Below are positions 1 through 5,705 of a DNA stretch of 7,019 bases, piece by piece. The translations under genes and the position numbers were made by a program. The number at the start of each line of letters is the position of its first letter. Within the stretch, counting starts at the first letter, position 1. The stretch comes from Opitutia bacterium UBA6410 (lineage in GTDB: Bacteria > Verrucomicrobiota > Verrucomicrobiia > Opitutales > Intestinicryptomonadaceae), in assembly GCA_002437405.1 (NCBI GenBank), contig DJPO01000102.1, forward strand, positions 28,215 to 35,233. The letters are read 5' to 3'. Below the pieces are notes generated by a model, which saw only the letters and a list, made by a program, of their open reading frames with translations, was not told the DNA's origin and searched no databases.

Positions 1-559
1 GCTGACATACCGCACGAAGGACGAACCGCGCTCGGTCGCCGCAAAAATGTGGCTTTCGGGCGGGCGCGAAGACCCGAAGAAAATGCGCATCGCAAACGTC
101 CTCTCGTCGGTATTCGACGACGTTTTGCGCAAGGACATTCGCGAAAGCGAGGGCAAGGTCTACAGCCCCTTTGCGTACAATTCGCCAAGCACGTGGGTCG
201 CCGACTTCGGACTGCTCACCGCCGCGACTTTCGTCGCCCCCGAGTACAACGCCGAAATCCTCGAATCAATCGAAAAATGCGCGCAAAAGACCGCAAAGAA
301 AATCGACGAAGACGAATTCGAGCGCGCGAAAATCCCGCTCACAAAGGAGGTCGAGGCAAACCTGCGCAAGAACTCGTACTGGCTCAACGCGGTGCTGAAC
401 CTCTGTCAGGCAAAGCCCGTGAACATCGAGCTCGCAAAGTCGATAAAAACGGGCTACGCGCAAATCACCCTCGAAGAAGTGCGCGCGGCGGCGGCGGAAA
501 TTTTCGGCGCAACCCCCTACCCGCTCACGATAACCCCCAAAGCCGACTCCGCGGATTAA
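1..559 (+). CDS. M16-family zinc peptidase (pitrilysin/insulinase type), C-terminal part, cut by window start
   Basis: The reading frame is open from base 2 to the TAA at 557-559, so 185 C-terminal residues of a larger protein are visible; the ATG at 47 is internal. The pattern fits the C-terminal M16 half-domain: a helix with IANVLSSVFDDVLRKDIRE, then GKVYSPFAYNSPS (the usual 'G.aYSp....' strand), a long helical stretch ending in ANLRKNSYWLNAVL, and a closing ITLEEVRAAAAEIF helix. In M16 enzymes the zinc-binding HxxEH motif is in the N-terminal domain, which is outside the window, so activity cannot be judged. Full-length PqqL-like members are around 900 residues and are usually exported to the periplasm; export of this one is not visible. 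The gene ends 50 bp before pyrH on the same strand. Family call is fairly secure; substrate is unknown. Confidence 0.85.
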   Translation, partial: LTYRTKDEPRSVAAKMWLSGGREDPKKMRIANVLSSVFDDVLRKDIRESEGKVYSPFAYNSPSTWVADFGLLTAATFVAPEYNAEILESIEKCAQKTAKKIDEDEFERAKIPLTKEVEANLRKNSYWLNAVLNLCQAKPVNIELAKSIKTGYAQITLEEVRAAAAEIFGATPYPLTITPKADSAD

Positions 560-566
560 AATATAG

Positions 567-595
567 TTGAAAAATGCGGGTCAATCTGGGATATT
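567..595 (+). promoter_or_regulatory. candidate sigma-70 type promoter for pyrH
   Basis: TTGAAA at 567-572 (5 of 6 to consensus) and GATATT at 590-595 (4 of 6) are separated by exactly 17 bp in the only gap between the M16 gene and pyrH. A start about 7 bp downstream would give a leader of only some 8 nt before the pyrH ATG, which fits the absence of a Shine-Dalgarno sequence there. The match could be chance, and promoter consensus in this lineage is assumed to be the common one. Confidence 0.35.
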
Positions 596-609
596 GAACA
601 TCAAGCACA

Positions 610-1323
610 ATGAATCCGAAATACAAACGCATAGTACTTAAACTCAGCGGCGAGGCTCTCAAAGACGTGGTCAACGGCGACCCCCTCGACTCGTCCATTC
701 TCAAGAATCTCGCCATCTCGCTCAAGGAAATCCATTCGATGGGCGTGCAAATCTGCCTCGTCGTGGGCGGCGGCAACATCTTCCGCGGACTCAGCGGCGC
801 GCAGGGCGGCGTCGACAGAACCACGGGCGACTACATGGGTATGCTCGCAACCGTAATCAACGGGCTCGCGCTGATGAACGCGCTCGAAAACGAAGGCGTC
901 GCGGTCAGAGTCCAGACGGCAATCCCGATGGAAAAAGTCGCCGAACCCTTCATTCTCCGTCGCGCCGTGCGCCACCTCGAAAAGGGGCGCATCGTAATCC
1001 TCGTGGCTGGCACGGGCAACCCGTACTTCTCGACCGACACCACCGCCGCGCTGCGCGCAAGCGAACTCGGCGCGGACGCAATCCTCAAGGCGACAAAGGT
1101 CGACGGCATCTACGACAAAGACCCCAACAAATTCCCCGACGCCGTGAAGTTCGACAACATTACATACCTCGACGCGCTCGAAAAGCGGCTCGCGGTAATG
1201 GACTCCACCGCGTTCTCGCTGTGTATGGACAACCGCATTCCGATTATCGTCTTCAATATGAACAAACCCGGCAACATCAGGCAGGTAATCGAGGGCAAGA
1301 AAATCGGGACAATCGTCGAATAA
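610..1323 (+). CDS. pyrH: UMP kinase (uridylate kinase)
   Basis: Phosphorylates UMP to UDP with ATP in the cytoplasm, feeding UTP and CTP synthesis. The 237 residues match the usual length and the amino acid kinase fold throughout: N-terminal KLSGEAL (11-17, phosphate-binding lysine K11), GGGNIFRG (53-60), DYMGMLATVINGLAL (74-88, UMP-site and GTP-regulated hexamer region), GTGNPYFSTDT (134-144) and ATKVDGIYDKDP (161-172, nucleotide site). The ATG is chosen because the protein then begins with the family's short lead into 'Y.RI.LKLSGE'; no Shine-Dalgarno precedes it. It lies 50 bp after the M16 gene and 36 bp before frr. In many bacteria tsf sits just upstream of pyrH; here an M16 peptidase takes that place. 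The pyrH-frr pairing is widely conserved. Confidence 0.98.
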   Translation: MNPKYKRIVLKLSGEALKDVVNGDPLDSSILKNLAISLKEIHSMGVQICLVVGGGNIFRGLSGAQGGVDRTTGDYMGMLATVINGLALMNALENEGVAVRVQTAIPMEKVAEPFILRRAVRHLEKGRIVILVAGTGNPYFSTDTTAALRASELGADAILKATKVDGIYDKDPNKFPDAVKFDNITYLDALEKRLAVMDSTAFSLCMDNRIPIIVFNMNKPGNIRQVIEGKKIGTIVE

Positions 1324-1359
1324 CTTTTTAAAACCAATCCAAAACTAAAGGAAAAAATC

Positions 1360-1920
1360 ATGGACTTATCCACCGCTTTGAAAAACACGAAAGACGCAAT
1401 GGCGAAAGCCGCCGCATACGTCGCGCACGAATTCGAATCCGTCCACACGGGCAAGGCGTCGCCGTCAATGGTCGAAAACGTGATGGTCGAAGCCTACGGC
1501 ACGACATCGCGCCTGAAGGACATCGCCGCAATCACCACGCCCGACTCCTCCACAATCCGCGTACAGCCGTGGGACAAGGGAATTTTGAAGGACGTCGAAA
1601 AGGCGATTTTGGCGGCGAACATCGGCTTTACGCCCGCAGTCATGGGCGACGCAGTCCGCTGCCCCATTCCCGCGCTCTCGGGCGAACGCCGCGCGGAACT
1701 GGCGAAAATCTGCAACGAAATGGCGGAACAGGGACGCGTGAGAGTCCGCAACGTAAGACGCGAGGCAATCGACGCGTTCAAGAAGCTCCAAAAGGCGGGC
1801 GCGGCTACCGAAGACGACCTCAAGAAGTTCGAAAAGGAAGCCCAGAACCTCACCGACAAGAGCATCGCCGAAATCAACAAGCAGCTCGACGCAAAAGTCG
1901 AAGACCTCAAGCGAATCTAA
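1360..1920 (+). CDS. frr: ribosome recycling factor
   Basis: Splits post-termination ribosomes together with EF-G so that subunits can be reused. The 186 residues match the family length (185 in E. coli). Visible family marks are the N-terminal helix leading into HTGKASPSMV (29-38), YGT at the hinge to the small domain, an IRVQPWDKG segment, the IPALSGERRAELAK turn, and RVRVRNVRREA (126-136), which contains the RNVRR cluster essential in E. coli RRF. The start is supported by AAAGGA at 1347-1352, 7 nt before the ATG. The otherwise near-universal RTGRASP is HTGKASP here, keeping one basic residue and swapping the other for His; I believe this is a lineage trait rather than damage. It sits 36 bp after pyrH and 55 bp before proB. 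Confidence 0.98.
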   Translation: MDLSTALKNTKDAMAKAAAYVAHEFESVHTGKASPSMVENVMVEAYGTTSRLKDIAAITTPDSSTIRVQPWDKGILKDVEKAILAANIGFTPAVMGDAVRCPIPALSGERRAELAKICNEMAEQGRVRVRNVRREAIDAFKKLQKAGAATEDDLKKFEKEAQNLTDKSIAEINKQLDAKVEDLKRI

Positions 1921-1935
1921 CACGAATCCTCCCGT

Positions 1936-1959
1936 CGGCGCGTCCCAAACGGCGCGCCG
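1936..1959 (+). other. GC-rich inverted repeat between frr and proB
   Basis: CGGCGCG at 1936-1942 pairs with CGCGCCG at 1953-1959 around a 10-nt loop. No T run follows (the next bases are A/T mixed and then A-rich up to the proB ATG), so it is not a standard intrinsic terminator. It could be an mRNA stability or weak attenuating structure in a frr-proB transcript, or chance in GC-rich DNA. Confidence 0.3.
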
Positions 1960-1975
1960 CGGCAATAATAAAAAA

Positions 1976-3070
1976 ATGTCCGACATCTTCAATAAAAGGG
2001 TCGTAATAAAACTCGGCACGGGCGTGCTCACCAAGGGAATCGGGGAGCTCGACCTCGACCGCATGCGCTCGATTTGCGCGCAAGTCGCCGCCGCAATCAA
2101 AAACGGCTGGAGCCCGATTATCGTAAGCTCGGGCGCAGTGGGGCTTGGCATGGGGCGGCTCGGGCTGAAAAAACGCCCGAAAAAAATCAGCCAAGTGCAA
2201 ATGTGCGCGGGCGTCGGACAGGGGATTCTCATTCAAACGTGGTCGGAACTCTTCGAATCGTACGGACTGTGCGTGGCGCAAATTCTGCTCACGCGCGACG
2301 ACCTCGACCTGCGCCCCCGCCACAAGGCAATGCGCGACCTGCTCGACGAACTCCTCGAAAGGGGAATCGTCCCGATTATCAACGAAAACGACTGCATAAG
2401 CGCGGCGGGGCTGTATATGAAATTCGGCGACAACGACGTGCTAAGCTCGCTCGTTGCGGCGTTCTCGAAGTCGGCGCGCCTGATAATTTTGTCCACCGCC
2501 CCGGGGCTGATTGACATGAACGGCTCGGGCAAAATCATCAAAACCGTCAAAAAAATCGACGACTCCGTAAAGTCGCAGGCAAGCGGCACAACGAGCGCGA
2601 CGGCGGTCGGCGGAATGGTGACAAAGCTCAAGGCGGCGGAAATCGCGACAAGCTCGGGCTGCGACGTCTACATCGCAAGCGGCGCAAGGGAAAACGCGAT
2701 TACCGACATTCTCGCCGACAAAAACCCCGGGACGCACTTCGTCGCGGGCGCGGCAAACGCAAGCTCGAAGAAACGCTGGCTCGCGTACTTCGGCAGAACC
2801 ACTGGAAGAATTTTGGTCGACGCGGGCGCGGCAAACGCCGTCCGCAACAAGGGCAGCTCCCTGCTGCCCGCAGGCGTCAGGGAAGTCGAGGGCGACTTCG
2901 ACAAGGGCGAATTCGTGGAAATCGCCGACGCCGCAACGGGCGAACTCGTCGCGCGCGGACTCTCCGAAGAAAGCTCGGCGCGGATAAGGGAATCGCTCGG
3001 CGCACACGACAAAACCAAATGCGGGCACAAAGATGTAGTCGTCCACAGGGACAACCTCGTACTGATGTAA
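1976..3070 (+). CDS. proB: glutamate 5-kinase (gamma-glutamyl kinase) with C-terminal PUA domain
   Basis: Catalyses ATP-dependent phosphorylation of glutamate, the first and usually proline-inhibited step of proline synthesis; the unstable product passes to ProA. At 364 residues it matches E. coli ProB (367). The kinase domain shows IKLGTGVLT (11-19, K12), VSSGAVGLG (50-58), AGVGQ (78-82), LLTRDDL (104-110), IINENDCI (134-141), FGDNDVLSS (150-158) and GGMVTKLKAA (212-221). The PUA domain covers about 277-360 with GRILVDAGAANAV and GSSLLPAGV. The usual 'TD' before GLY (T169-D170 in E. coli) reads ST (173-174) here. There is no Shine-Dalgarno; the ATG follows an A-rich run and puts the KLGT motif at the normal distance. 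No proA is in the window. sufT starts 4 bp after its stop, implying one transcript. Confidence 0.96.
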   Translation: MSDIFNKRVVIKLGTGVLTKGIGELDLDRMRSICAQVAAAIKNGWSPIIVSSGAVGLGMGRLGLKKRPKKISQVQMCAGVGQGILIQTWSELFESYGLCVAQILLTRDDLDLRPRHKAMRDLLDELLERGIVPIINENDCISAAGLYMKFGDNDVLSSLVAAFSKSARLIILSTAPGLIDMNGSGKIIKTVKKIDDSVKSQASGTTSATAVGGMVTKLKAAEIATSSGCDVYIASGARENAITDILADKNPGTHFVAGAANASSKKRWLAYFGRTTGRILVDAGAANAVRNKGSSLLPAGVREVEGDFDKGEFVEIADAATGELVARGLSEESSARIRESLGAHDKTKCGHKDVVVHRDNLVLM

Positions 3071-3074
3071 AAAT

Positions 3075-3671
3075 ATGCAAGGCGACAACAAAATAAAACT
3101 CGTCCGCGACTGCCGCGCAATGATGATTCCCTCGGGGCTCGACGTGACGCTCGCGGCGGGCAACGAAGTCGAAATCACCCACAGGCTCGGCGGCAACTTC
3201 ACCGTCACGGGGACATTCGGAATGGCGAGAATCGACGGCAAAGACGCCGACGCGCTCGGACTGAATCCCAACGGCGCGTGCGAGCAAACGCGCGCGGAAC
3301 AACCCGCCCCGACGCCCGAACAAAACGCCGCAACTGCTGCCGCAGCGGCGGACAATTCCCAAACCACCGAAAAAGATTTATGGGAGGCGGCGAGAACCGT
3401 CTTCGACCCCGAAATCCCCGTAAATATCGTGGATTTGGGGCTGGTCTACCGAATGGAAATGTTCGACGAACCCGACGGCAAGCGCGTCGAAGCCGACATC
3501 ACCCTCACAGCCCCCGGCTGCGCAATGGGCCCGGCAATCGCCGACGATTTGAAAATGAGGCTCGAGTCGCTCGCGGGCGTAAAATCCGCAAAAGTGGACG
3601 TCGTGTGGGATCCGCCGTGGCATCAGGATATGATGAGCGAAGAGGCGCGAATGATTCTCGGCTTGGCATAA
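3075..3671 (+). CDS. sufT: SufT-like Fe-S cluster maturation protein (MIP18/DUF59 family)
   Basis: Proteins of this family help to mature Fe-S proteins, acting with the SUF system in the cytoplasm. Two parts are visible in 198 residues. The N-terminal segment (about 7-64) has VRDCRAMMIPSG followed by LAAGNEVEITHRLGGNFTV, the mark of the long SufT form. A low-complexity Ala/Pro/Gln linker (about 67-98) leads to the MIP18 domain (101-198) with DPEIPVNIVDLGLVY (111-125), TAPGC (145-149, conserved Cys149) and the C-terminal WDPPWHQDMMSEEAR. The linker makes it slightly longer than I expect for the family. The ATG lies 4 bp after the proB stop with no Shine-Dalgarno, suggesting translational coupling. 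No other suf gene is near, so pairing with proB looks like operon packing, not a shared pathway. Confidence 0.9.
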   Translation: MQGDNKIKLVRDCRAMMIPSGLDVTLAAGNEVEITHRLGGNFTVTGTFGMARIDGKDADALGLNPNGACEQTRAEQPAPTPEQNAATAAAAADNSQTTEKDLWEAARTVFDPEIPVNIVDLGLVYRMEMFDEPDGKRVEADITLTAPGCAMGPAIADDLKMRLESLAGVKSAKVDVVWDPPWHQDMMSEEARMILGLA

Positions 3672-3701
3672 AAAAACGCGGACGCAAAGGAAATTTATTT
3701 T

Positions 3702-4571
3702 ATGAAAATACTCGCAACAATCGCAACATTCGCAATGGCGGCGGCGGTCTGCGCCCAATCCGCAACAATAGCGGGCTCGGACTTGATAGACCAAATAAAA
3801 AAGCCGCTCGCCGCGACGCTGAAAAAACAGGGCGTTGACGCGCAAATCCTGCCGCAAGGGTCTTTCGCGGGGCTCGACGCGCTCCGCAAGGGCAAGGCGC
3901 AAGCCGCGATTGTCGCAATCCCGCGCGGCGACAAACTTCCCGAAGACGTGCAACTCTTCCCGTTCGGATACCTCACGGCATTCGTTGCGGTAAACTCGGC
4001 AAATCCGATAAACGAGCTGAAGACATCGCAGCTCTACTCGATATACTCCAAGTCAGCCGACCCGCGCTTGGATACGTGGGAGACGATGAAAGTCGCCAAC
4101 GCCTCGCTCAAAAACATCACGGCGATAACAACAAGCCACTCGGATTCGGTAATCGTAGAGCTTTTCAAATACGCCGCGATGGACTCCACAAGCCTCGGCG
4201 ACTGGGTAGTCGTCGCCAAGACGCCGAAGGAAGCGCAGGCACTGCTTGCCGCCAACAATTCGGCGATAGCGGTTCTCGGGAAAGTCAGGGAATCGGGCGC
4301 GCTGAAAATTCTCGCAATCGCCGACGACACCAACGGTGCTTCCGACAAATACGCATTCCGCCCCGACGCCGAAAACGTCTTCAACGGCGACTACTCGCTT
4401 TCGTTGCCCTTCTACGTTGCGGTAAAAAAAGACAAAATCGCCGAAAATAAAAAACTACTCAAGGCATTGCTCGCCGACGAAACCGCTTCAATACTCGATA
4501 AAGACATATTTTTCAGCGCTCCGAAAAATTCTCGAAAAAAATCGAATTTCGATATTGACATTTCCAAATAA
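3702..4571 (+). CDS. exported PstS-like substrate-binding protein (PBP-like domain)
   Basis: A 289-residue protein with a clear Sec signal: K2, a hydrophobic core over residues 3-16 and a VCA-Q cleavage site near residue 18. The Cys17 context (AAVC) is not a good lipobox, so I expect a soluble periplasmic protein. The mature part follows the phosphate-binding-protein layout: IAGSDLI near the start, then GSFAGLDALRKGKAQAAIV (a 'GS..G...l..G.a.iai' pattern), then VAVNSANPINELKTSQLYSIYS (the 'v...NP...lt..ql..iy' hinge), and a second lobe ending with LPFYVAVKKD. The C-terminal tail (about 270-289) is polar and Lys-rich. AAAGGA at 3686-3691, 10 nt before the ATG, supports the start. It lies 30 bp after sufT. 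No permease or ATPase is visible, so it may be a solitary sensor or scavenger. Ligand unknown; phosphate is only the family default. Confidence 0.72.
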   Translation: MKILATIATFAMAAAVCAQSATIAGSDLIDQIKKPLAATLKKQGVDAQILPQGSFAGLDALRKGKAQAAIVAIPRGDKLPEDVQLFPFGYLTAFVAVNSANPINELKTSQLYSIYSKSADPRLDTWETMKVANASLKNITAITTSHSDSVIVELFKYAAMDSTSLGDWVVVAKTPKEAQALLAANNSAIAVLGKVRESGALKILAIADDTNGASDKYAFRPDAENVFNGDYSLSLPFYVAVKKDKIAENKKLLKALLADETASILDKDIFFSAPKNSRKKSNFDIDISK

Positions 4572-4594
4572 CACGGCACTATGGGTTGCATAAT
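4555..4594 (+). promoter_or_regulatory. candidate promoter elements for tRNA-Gly
   Basis: A perfect -35 box TTGACA lies at 4555-4560 inside the end of the binding-protein gene, but at 16-19 bp spacing it meets only weak -10 matches (for example TATGGG at 4580-4585). Separately CATAAT at 4589-4594 matches the -10 consensus in 5 of 6 and would start RNA near 4601, just ahead of the tRNA, but it lacks a good -35. One of these is probably used, or the tRNA is read through from the gene before it. Confidence 0.3.
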
Positions 4595-4602
4595 AATTTA
4601 AC

Positions 4603-4678
4603 GCGGGCTTAGCTCAATTGGCAGAGCGCGACCTTGCCAAGGTCGAGGTTGTGAGTTCGAACCTCATAGCCCGCTCCA
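4603..4678 (+). tRNA. tRNA-Gly (anticodon GCC), CCA encoded
   Basis: A full cloverleaf can be folded by hand. Acceptor GCGGGCT (4603-4609) pairs with AGCCCGC (4668-4674), followed by discriminator T and an encoded CCA (4676-4678). The D stem is GCTC/GAGC (4612-4615/4624-4627). The anticodon stem CGACC/GGTCG (4629-4633/4641-4645) encloses TTGCCAA, with GCC at 4636-4638. The T stem GTGAG/CTCAT (4651-4655/4663-4667, one G-T pair) encloses TTCGAAC. It reads the GGC and GGU glycine codons; a U discriminator is normal for bacterial tRNA-Gly. Confidence 0.97.
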
Positions 4679-4690
4679 CTTTCAAAAAAA

Positions 4691-4713
4691 CCGACTTTTA
4701 AGTCGGTTTTTTT
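4691..4713 (+). terminator. intrinsic terminator after tRNA-Gly, probably bidirectional
   Basis: CCGACTT (4691-4697) and AAGTCGG (4700-4706) form a 7-bp stem over a very short loop (6 bp with a 4-nt loop is more realistic), followed by seven T (4707-4713). Seven A (4684-4690) precede the stem, so the leftward strand has the same stem plus T run. It can therefore stop both the rightward tRNA transcript and a leftward transcript from the acetyltransferase region. Confidence 0.88.
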
Positions 4714-4828
4714 GTGTCTGTTTTTTTCGCTTTTTTAATTCCCGCAGAGCAAGCAACGCCACCCCTGCCCCAATGCGGATTTTTCACGAAGTATTGAGTC
4801 CAGTACTCCGCGAGCACTCCGCATCGCA
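4714..4828. other. non-coding spacer between terminator and acetyltransferase remnant
   Basis: No gene is supported in these 115 bases. Two short structures are present: a tandem pair of 11-mers, AGTACTCCGCG then AGCACTCCGCA (4802-4823, 9 of 11 alike), and a 7-bp inverted repeat, ATGCGGA (4773-4779) with TCCGCAT (4818-4824). Both may be chance or residue of decayed DNA. Confidence 0.4.
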
Positions 4829-5291
4829 CTACATTTTCATATAAAGCAGCGGATACGGACGGCTCTGCTCGTCGAAATCGGTACGATTGCAGACTTTGAA
4901 GCCGAGGTGCTCGTAGAATCCGACAGCGCGCGGATTTTGTTCGTTGACCGTCAAACTGTCCAATCGGTATTTTTCGATTCCGTACTTCACAAGCCTGCGC
5001 CCAAACCCCCTGCCGAACATTGACGGGGCGACAAACAACATTTCCAAGCGGCGGTTTTCAATCCCCATAAAAGCGCAAAATTCGCCGCCGCTATTCACGG
5101 CAACAACCAAAGTTTTCACCGAGCGCAATCCCGAGCGTACATCGGGCTCGATTTCGTCGATTCGCCGATAAAAAAGTATGCGTTGCGGCGACGGATTCGC
5201 GCCAAAGATGCGTCAGCTTTTCAACCGCCTCCGAAGAGCGGGCAAGCAATTCCACGATATTTATAGAATTTTTTATAGCCCGACATTCCAT
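4829..5291 (-). pseudogene. GNAT N-acetyltransferase, YjaB-like, split by a frameshift
   Basis: The two halves of one GNAT protein lie in different leftward frames. The N-terminal half (from about 5291 or 5255 to about 5163) reads SSEAVEKLTHLWRESVAATH then TFLSA, the helix 1-2 opening typical of YjaB-like enzymes. Reading one base on from 5161, the second half (to the TAG at 4829-4831) gives IDEIEPDVRSGLRSVKTLVV, the acetyl-CoA motif FVAPSMFGRGFGRRLV, then SLTVNEQNPRAVGFYEHLGF and a PYPLLYMKM end. Joined, it is about 141-153 residues, the normal size (E. coli YjaB, 147). The break near 5159-5175 is a net +1 (or -2) shift; a run of six T (leftward strand) ends just before it. The first frame stops at 5091. 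An ATG exists at 5291; nearer the expected start only ATA (5264) and GTG (5255) are found. A sequencing error remains possible. Confidence 0.8.
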
Positions 5292-5517
5292 AAAAGCACG
5301 CATATTTTTCGGAATCCGGCAACCCTGCCTCAAGCTTTCGGGTTCGACAAAAAAACGCGAAAAAGTTTTTCAAAAAAAATGCTTGCGTTCCAAGAATCCC
5401 AAACAATACTATAAAACAATCTTCCAGTATTGGGTAATGCGCGGTTGCGTTGCTTGCAATCAACACGCAAAATCCGAGCAACGAGATAAAGTAGATATAA
5501 AGTAATTTCTTTTTCAT
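5221..5517 (-). CDS. putative small membrane protein, 98 residues, unrecognised
   Basis: I do not recognise this ORF. From the ATG at 5517 it opens with MKKK, then a hydrophobic stretch at about 5-22, a short polar link (NATAHYPILED), a second hydrophobic stretch at about 34-56, and a basic, Tyr/Cys-containing tail (CRTRK onward). That is the pattern of a two-helix inner membrane protein, or of a signal anchor plus one helix. The same frame is open further upstream, to an ATG at 5661, but the MKKK start fits membrane insertion best. No Shine-Dalgarno is present. Its last 71 bases overlap the N-terminal end of the broken acetyltransferase on the same strand if that begins at 5291, so one of the two may be decayed or mis-started. 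Base composition is much more AT-rich than the core genes, consistent with acquired or relaxed DNA. Confidence 0.35.
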   Translation of the reverse strand: MKKKLLYIYFISLLGFCVLIASNATAHYPILEDCFIVLFGILGTQAFFLKNFFAFFCRTRKLEAGLPDSEKYACFYGMSGYKKFYKYRGIACPLFGGG

Positions 5518-5527
5518 AAGTATAGAC

Positions 5528-5557
5528 AAGAGGACGCCCCGCGCGTCCTCTTTTTTT
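5528..5557 (+). terminator. strong hairpin with T run (terminator-like, rightward)
   Basis: AAGAGGACGC (5528-5537) and GCGTCCTCTT (5543-5552) form a perfect 10-bp stem over a CCCGC loop, followed by T through 5557. By form it is a good rightward intrinsic terminator, yet no rightward gene precedes it. Read leftward, the same hairpin sits 11 nt ahead of the small membrane ORF and has no proper T run, so there it would act, if at all, as a leader structure. It is also copy A of the 42-bp repeat pair. Confidence 0.5.
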
Positions 5558-5602
5558 GTGTAGGGGAAAGGGAGGCAACCCCGCGCACTCTCCTTTTTTG
5601 GC
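5530..5602. repeat. two diverged tandem copies of a 42-bp hairpin/T-run unit
   Basis: Copy A begins at 5530 and copy B at 5572, a period of 42 bp. Over the first 31 bases of each (5530-5560 and 5572-5602), 22 positions agree: GAGG, then CCCCGCGC at the same offset, then CTC and a T run. Copy A is a perfect hairpin; in copy B the arms have diverged and only about four end pairs remain. Because 42 is divisible by 3, leftward translation of all frames shows a 14-residue echo (for example KKESARGCL and KKEDARGVL). This looks like a dispersed hairpin element inserted or duplicated here. Confidence 0.55.
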
Positions 5603-5640
5603 GAAAACAGAATACTTCGCGCGCCGCACACGCCCATTAC

Positions 5641-5646
5641 ATTATA
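5641..5646 (-). promoter_or_regulatory. candidate leftward -10 box for the small ORF and acetyltransferase remnant
   Basis: The leftward strand reads a perfect TATAAT here, with AT-rich DNA just upstream. RNA would start near 5634, giving a leader of about 117 nt to the ATG at 5517 that contains both hairpin repeats. No acceptable -35 hexamer lies at 16-18 bp, so this is only a partial promoter match. Confidence 0.3.
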
Positions 5647-5705
5647 GTAATTAAAACACAACGCAGCCCCACTAAATCCGCGTTCTTTTGCGCCCGTGCA
5701 TATTT

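Noticed and set aside
1936..1959. Terminator between frr and proB.
   Set aside because: The stem is real, but there is no T run after it; the bases before proB are A-rich instead. Kept only as an inverted repeat.
1465..2232. Long leftward ORF of 255 residues across frr and proB.
   Set aside because: It lies antisense to two well-identified genes; long antisense frames are expected from their strongly C-ending codon use.
2441..3367. Long leftward ORF of 308 residues across proB and sufT.
   Set aside because: Antisense shadow of proB and sufT with Cys/Arg-rich low-complexity translation and no domain resemblance.
5163..5175. Programmed -1 frameshift in the acetyltransferase: the leftward strand reads T TTT TTA, a classic slippery heptamer, in the first frame.
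   Set aside because: A -1 slip leads into the third frame, which hits a stop after 17 codons; the frame carrying the GNAT C-terminal half needs +1 (or -2). The heptamer therefore cannot restore the enzyme.
5178..5414. Rightward 78-residue ORF antisense to the acetyltransferase.
   Set aside because: It is the opposite strand of a region with recognisable leftward GNAT sequence, has no ribosome site and no coherent domain pattern.
5528..5602. CRISPR array or integron attC site at the tandem repeats.
   Set aside because: Only two diverged copies with a 42-bp period, no uniform repeat/spacer division, and no attC-type core sites.
5221..5661. Full 146-residue version of the small membrane ORF starting at 5661.
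   Set aside because: The added N-terminal part covers the hairpin repeats, and its 14-residue repeats (KKESARGCL/KKEDARGVL) arise because the 42-bp period is divisible by 3. The MKKK start at 5517 is more natural.
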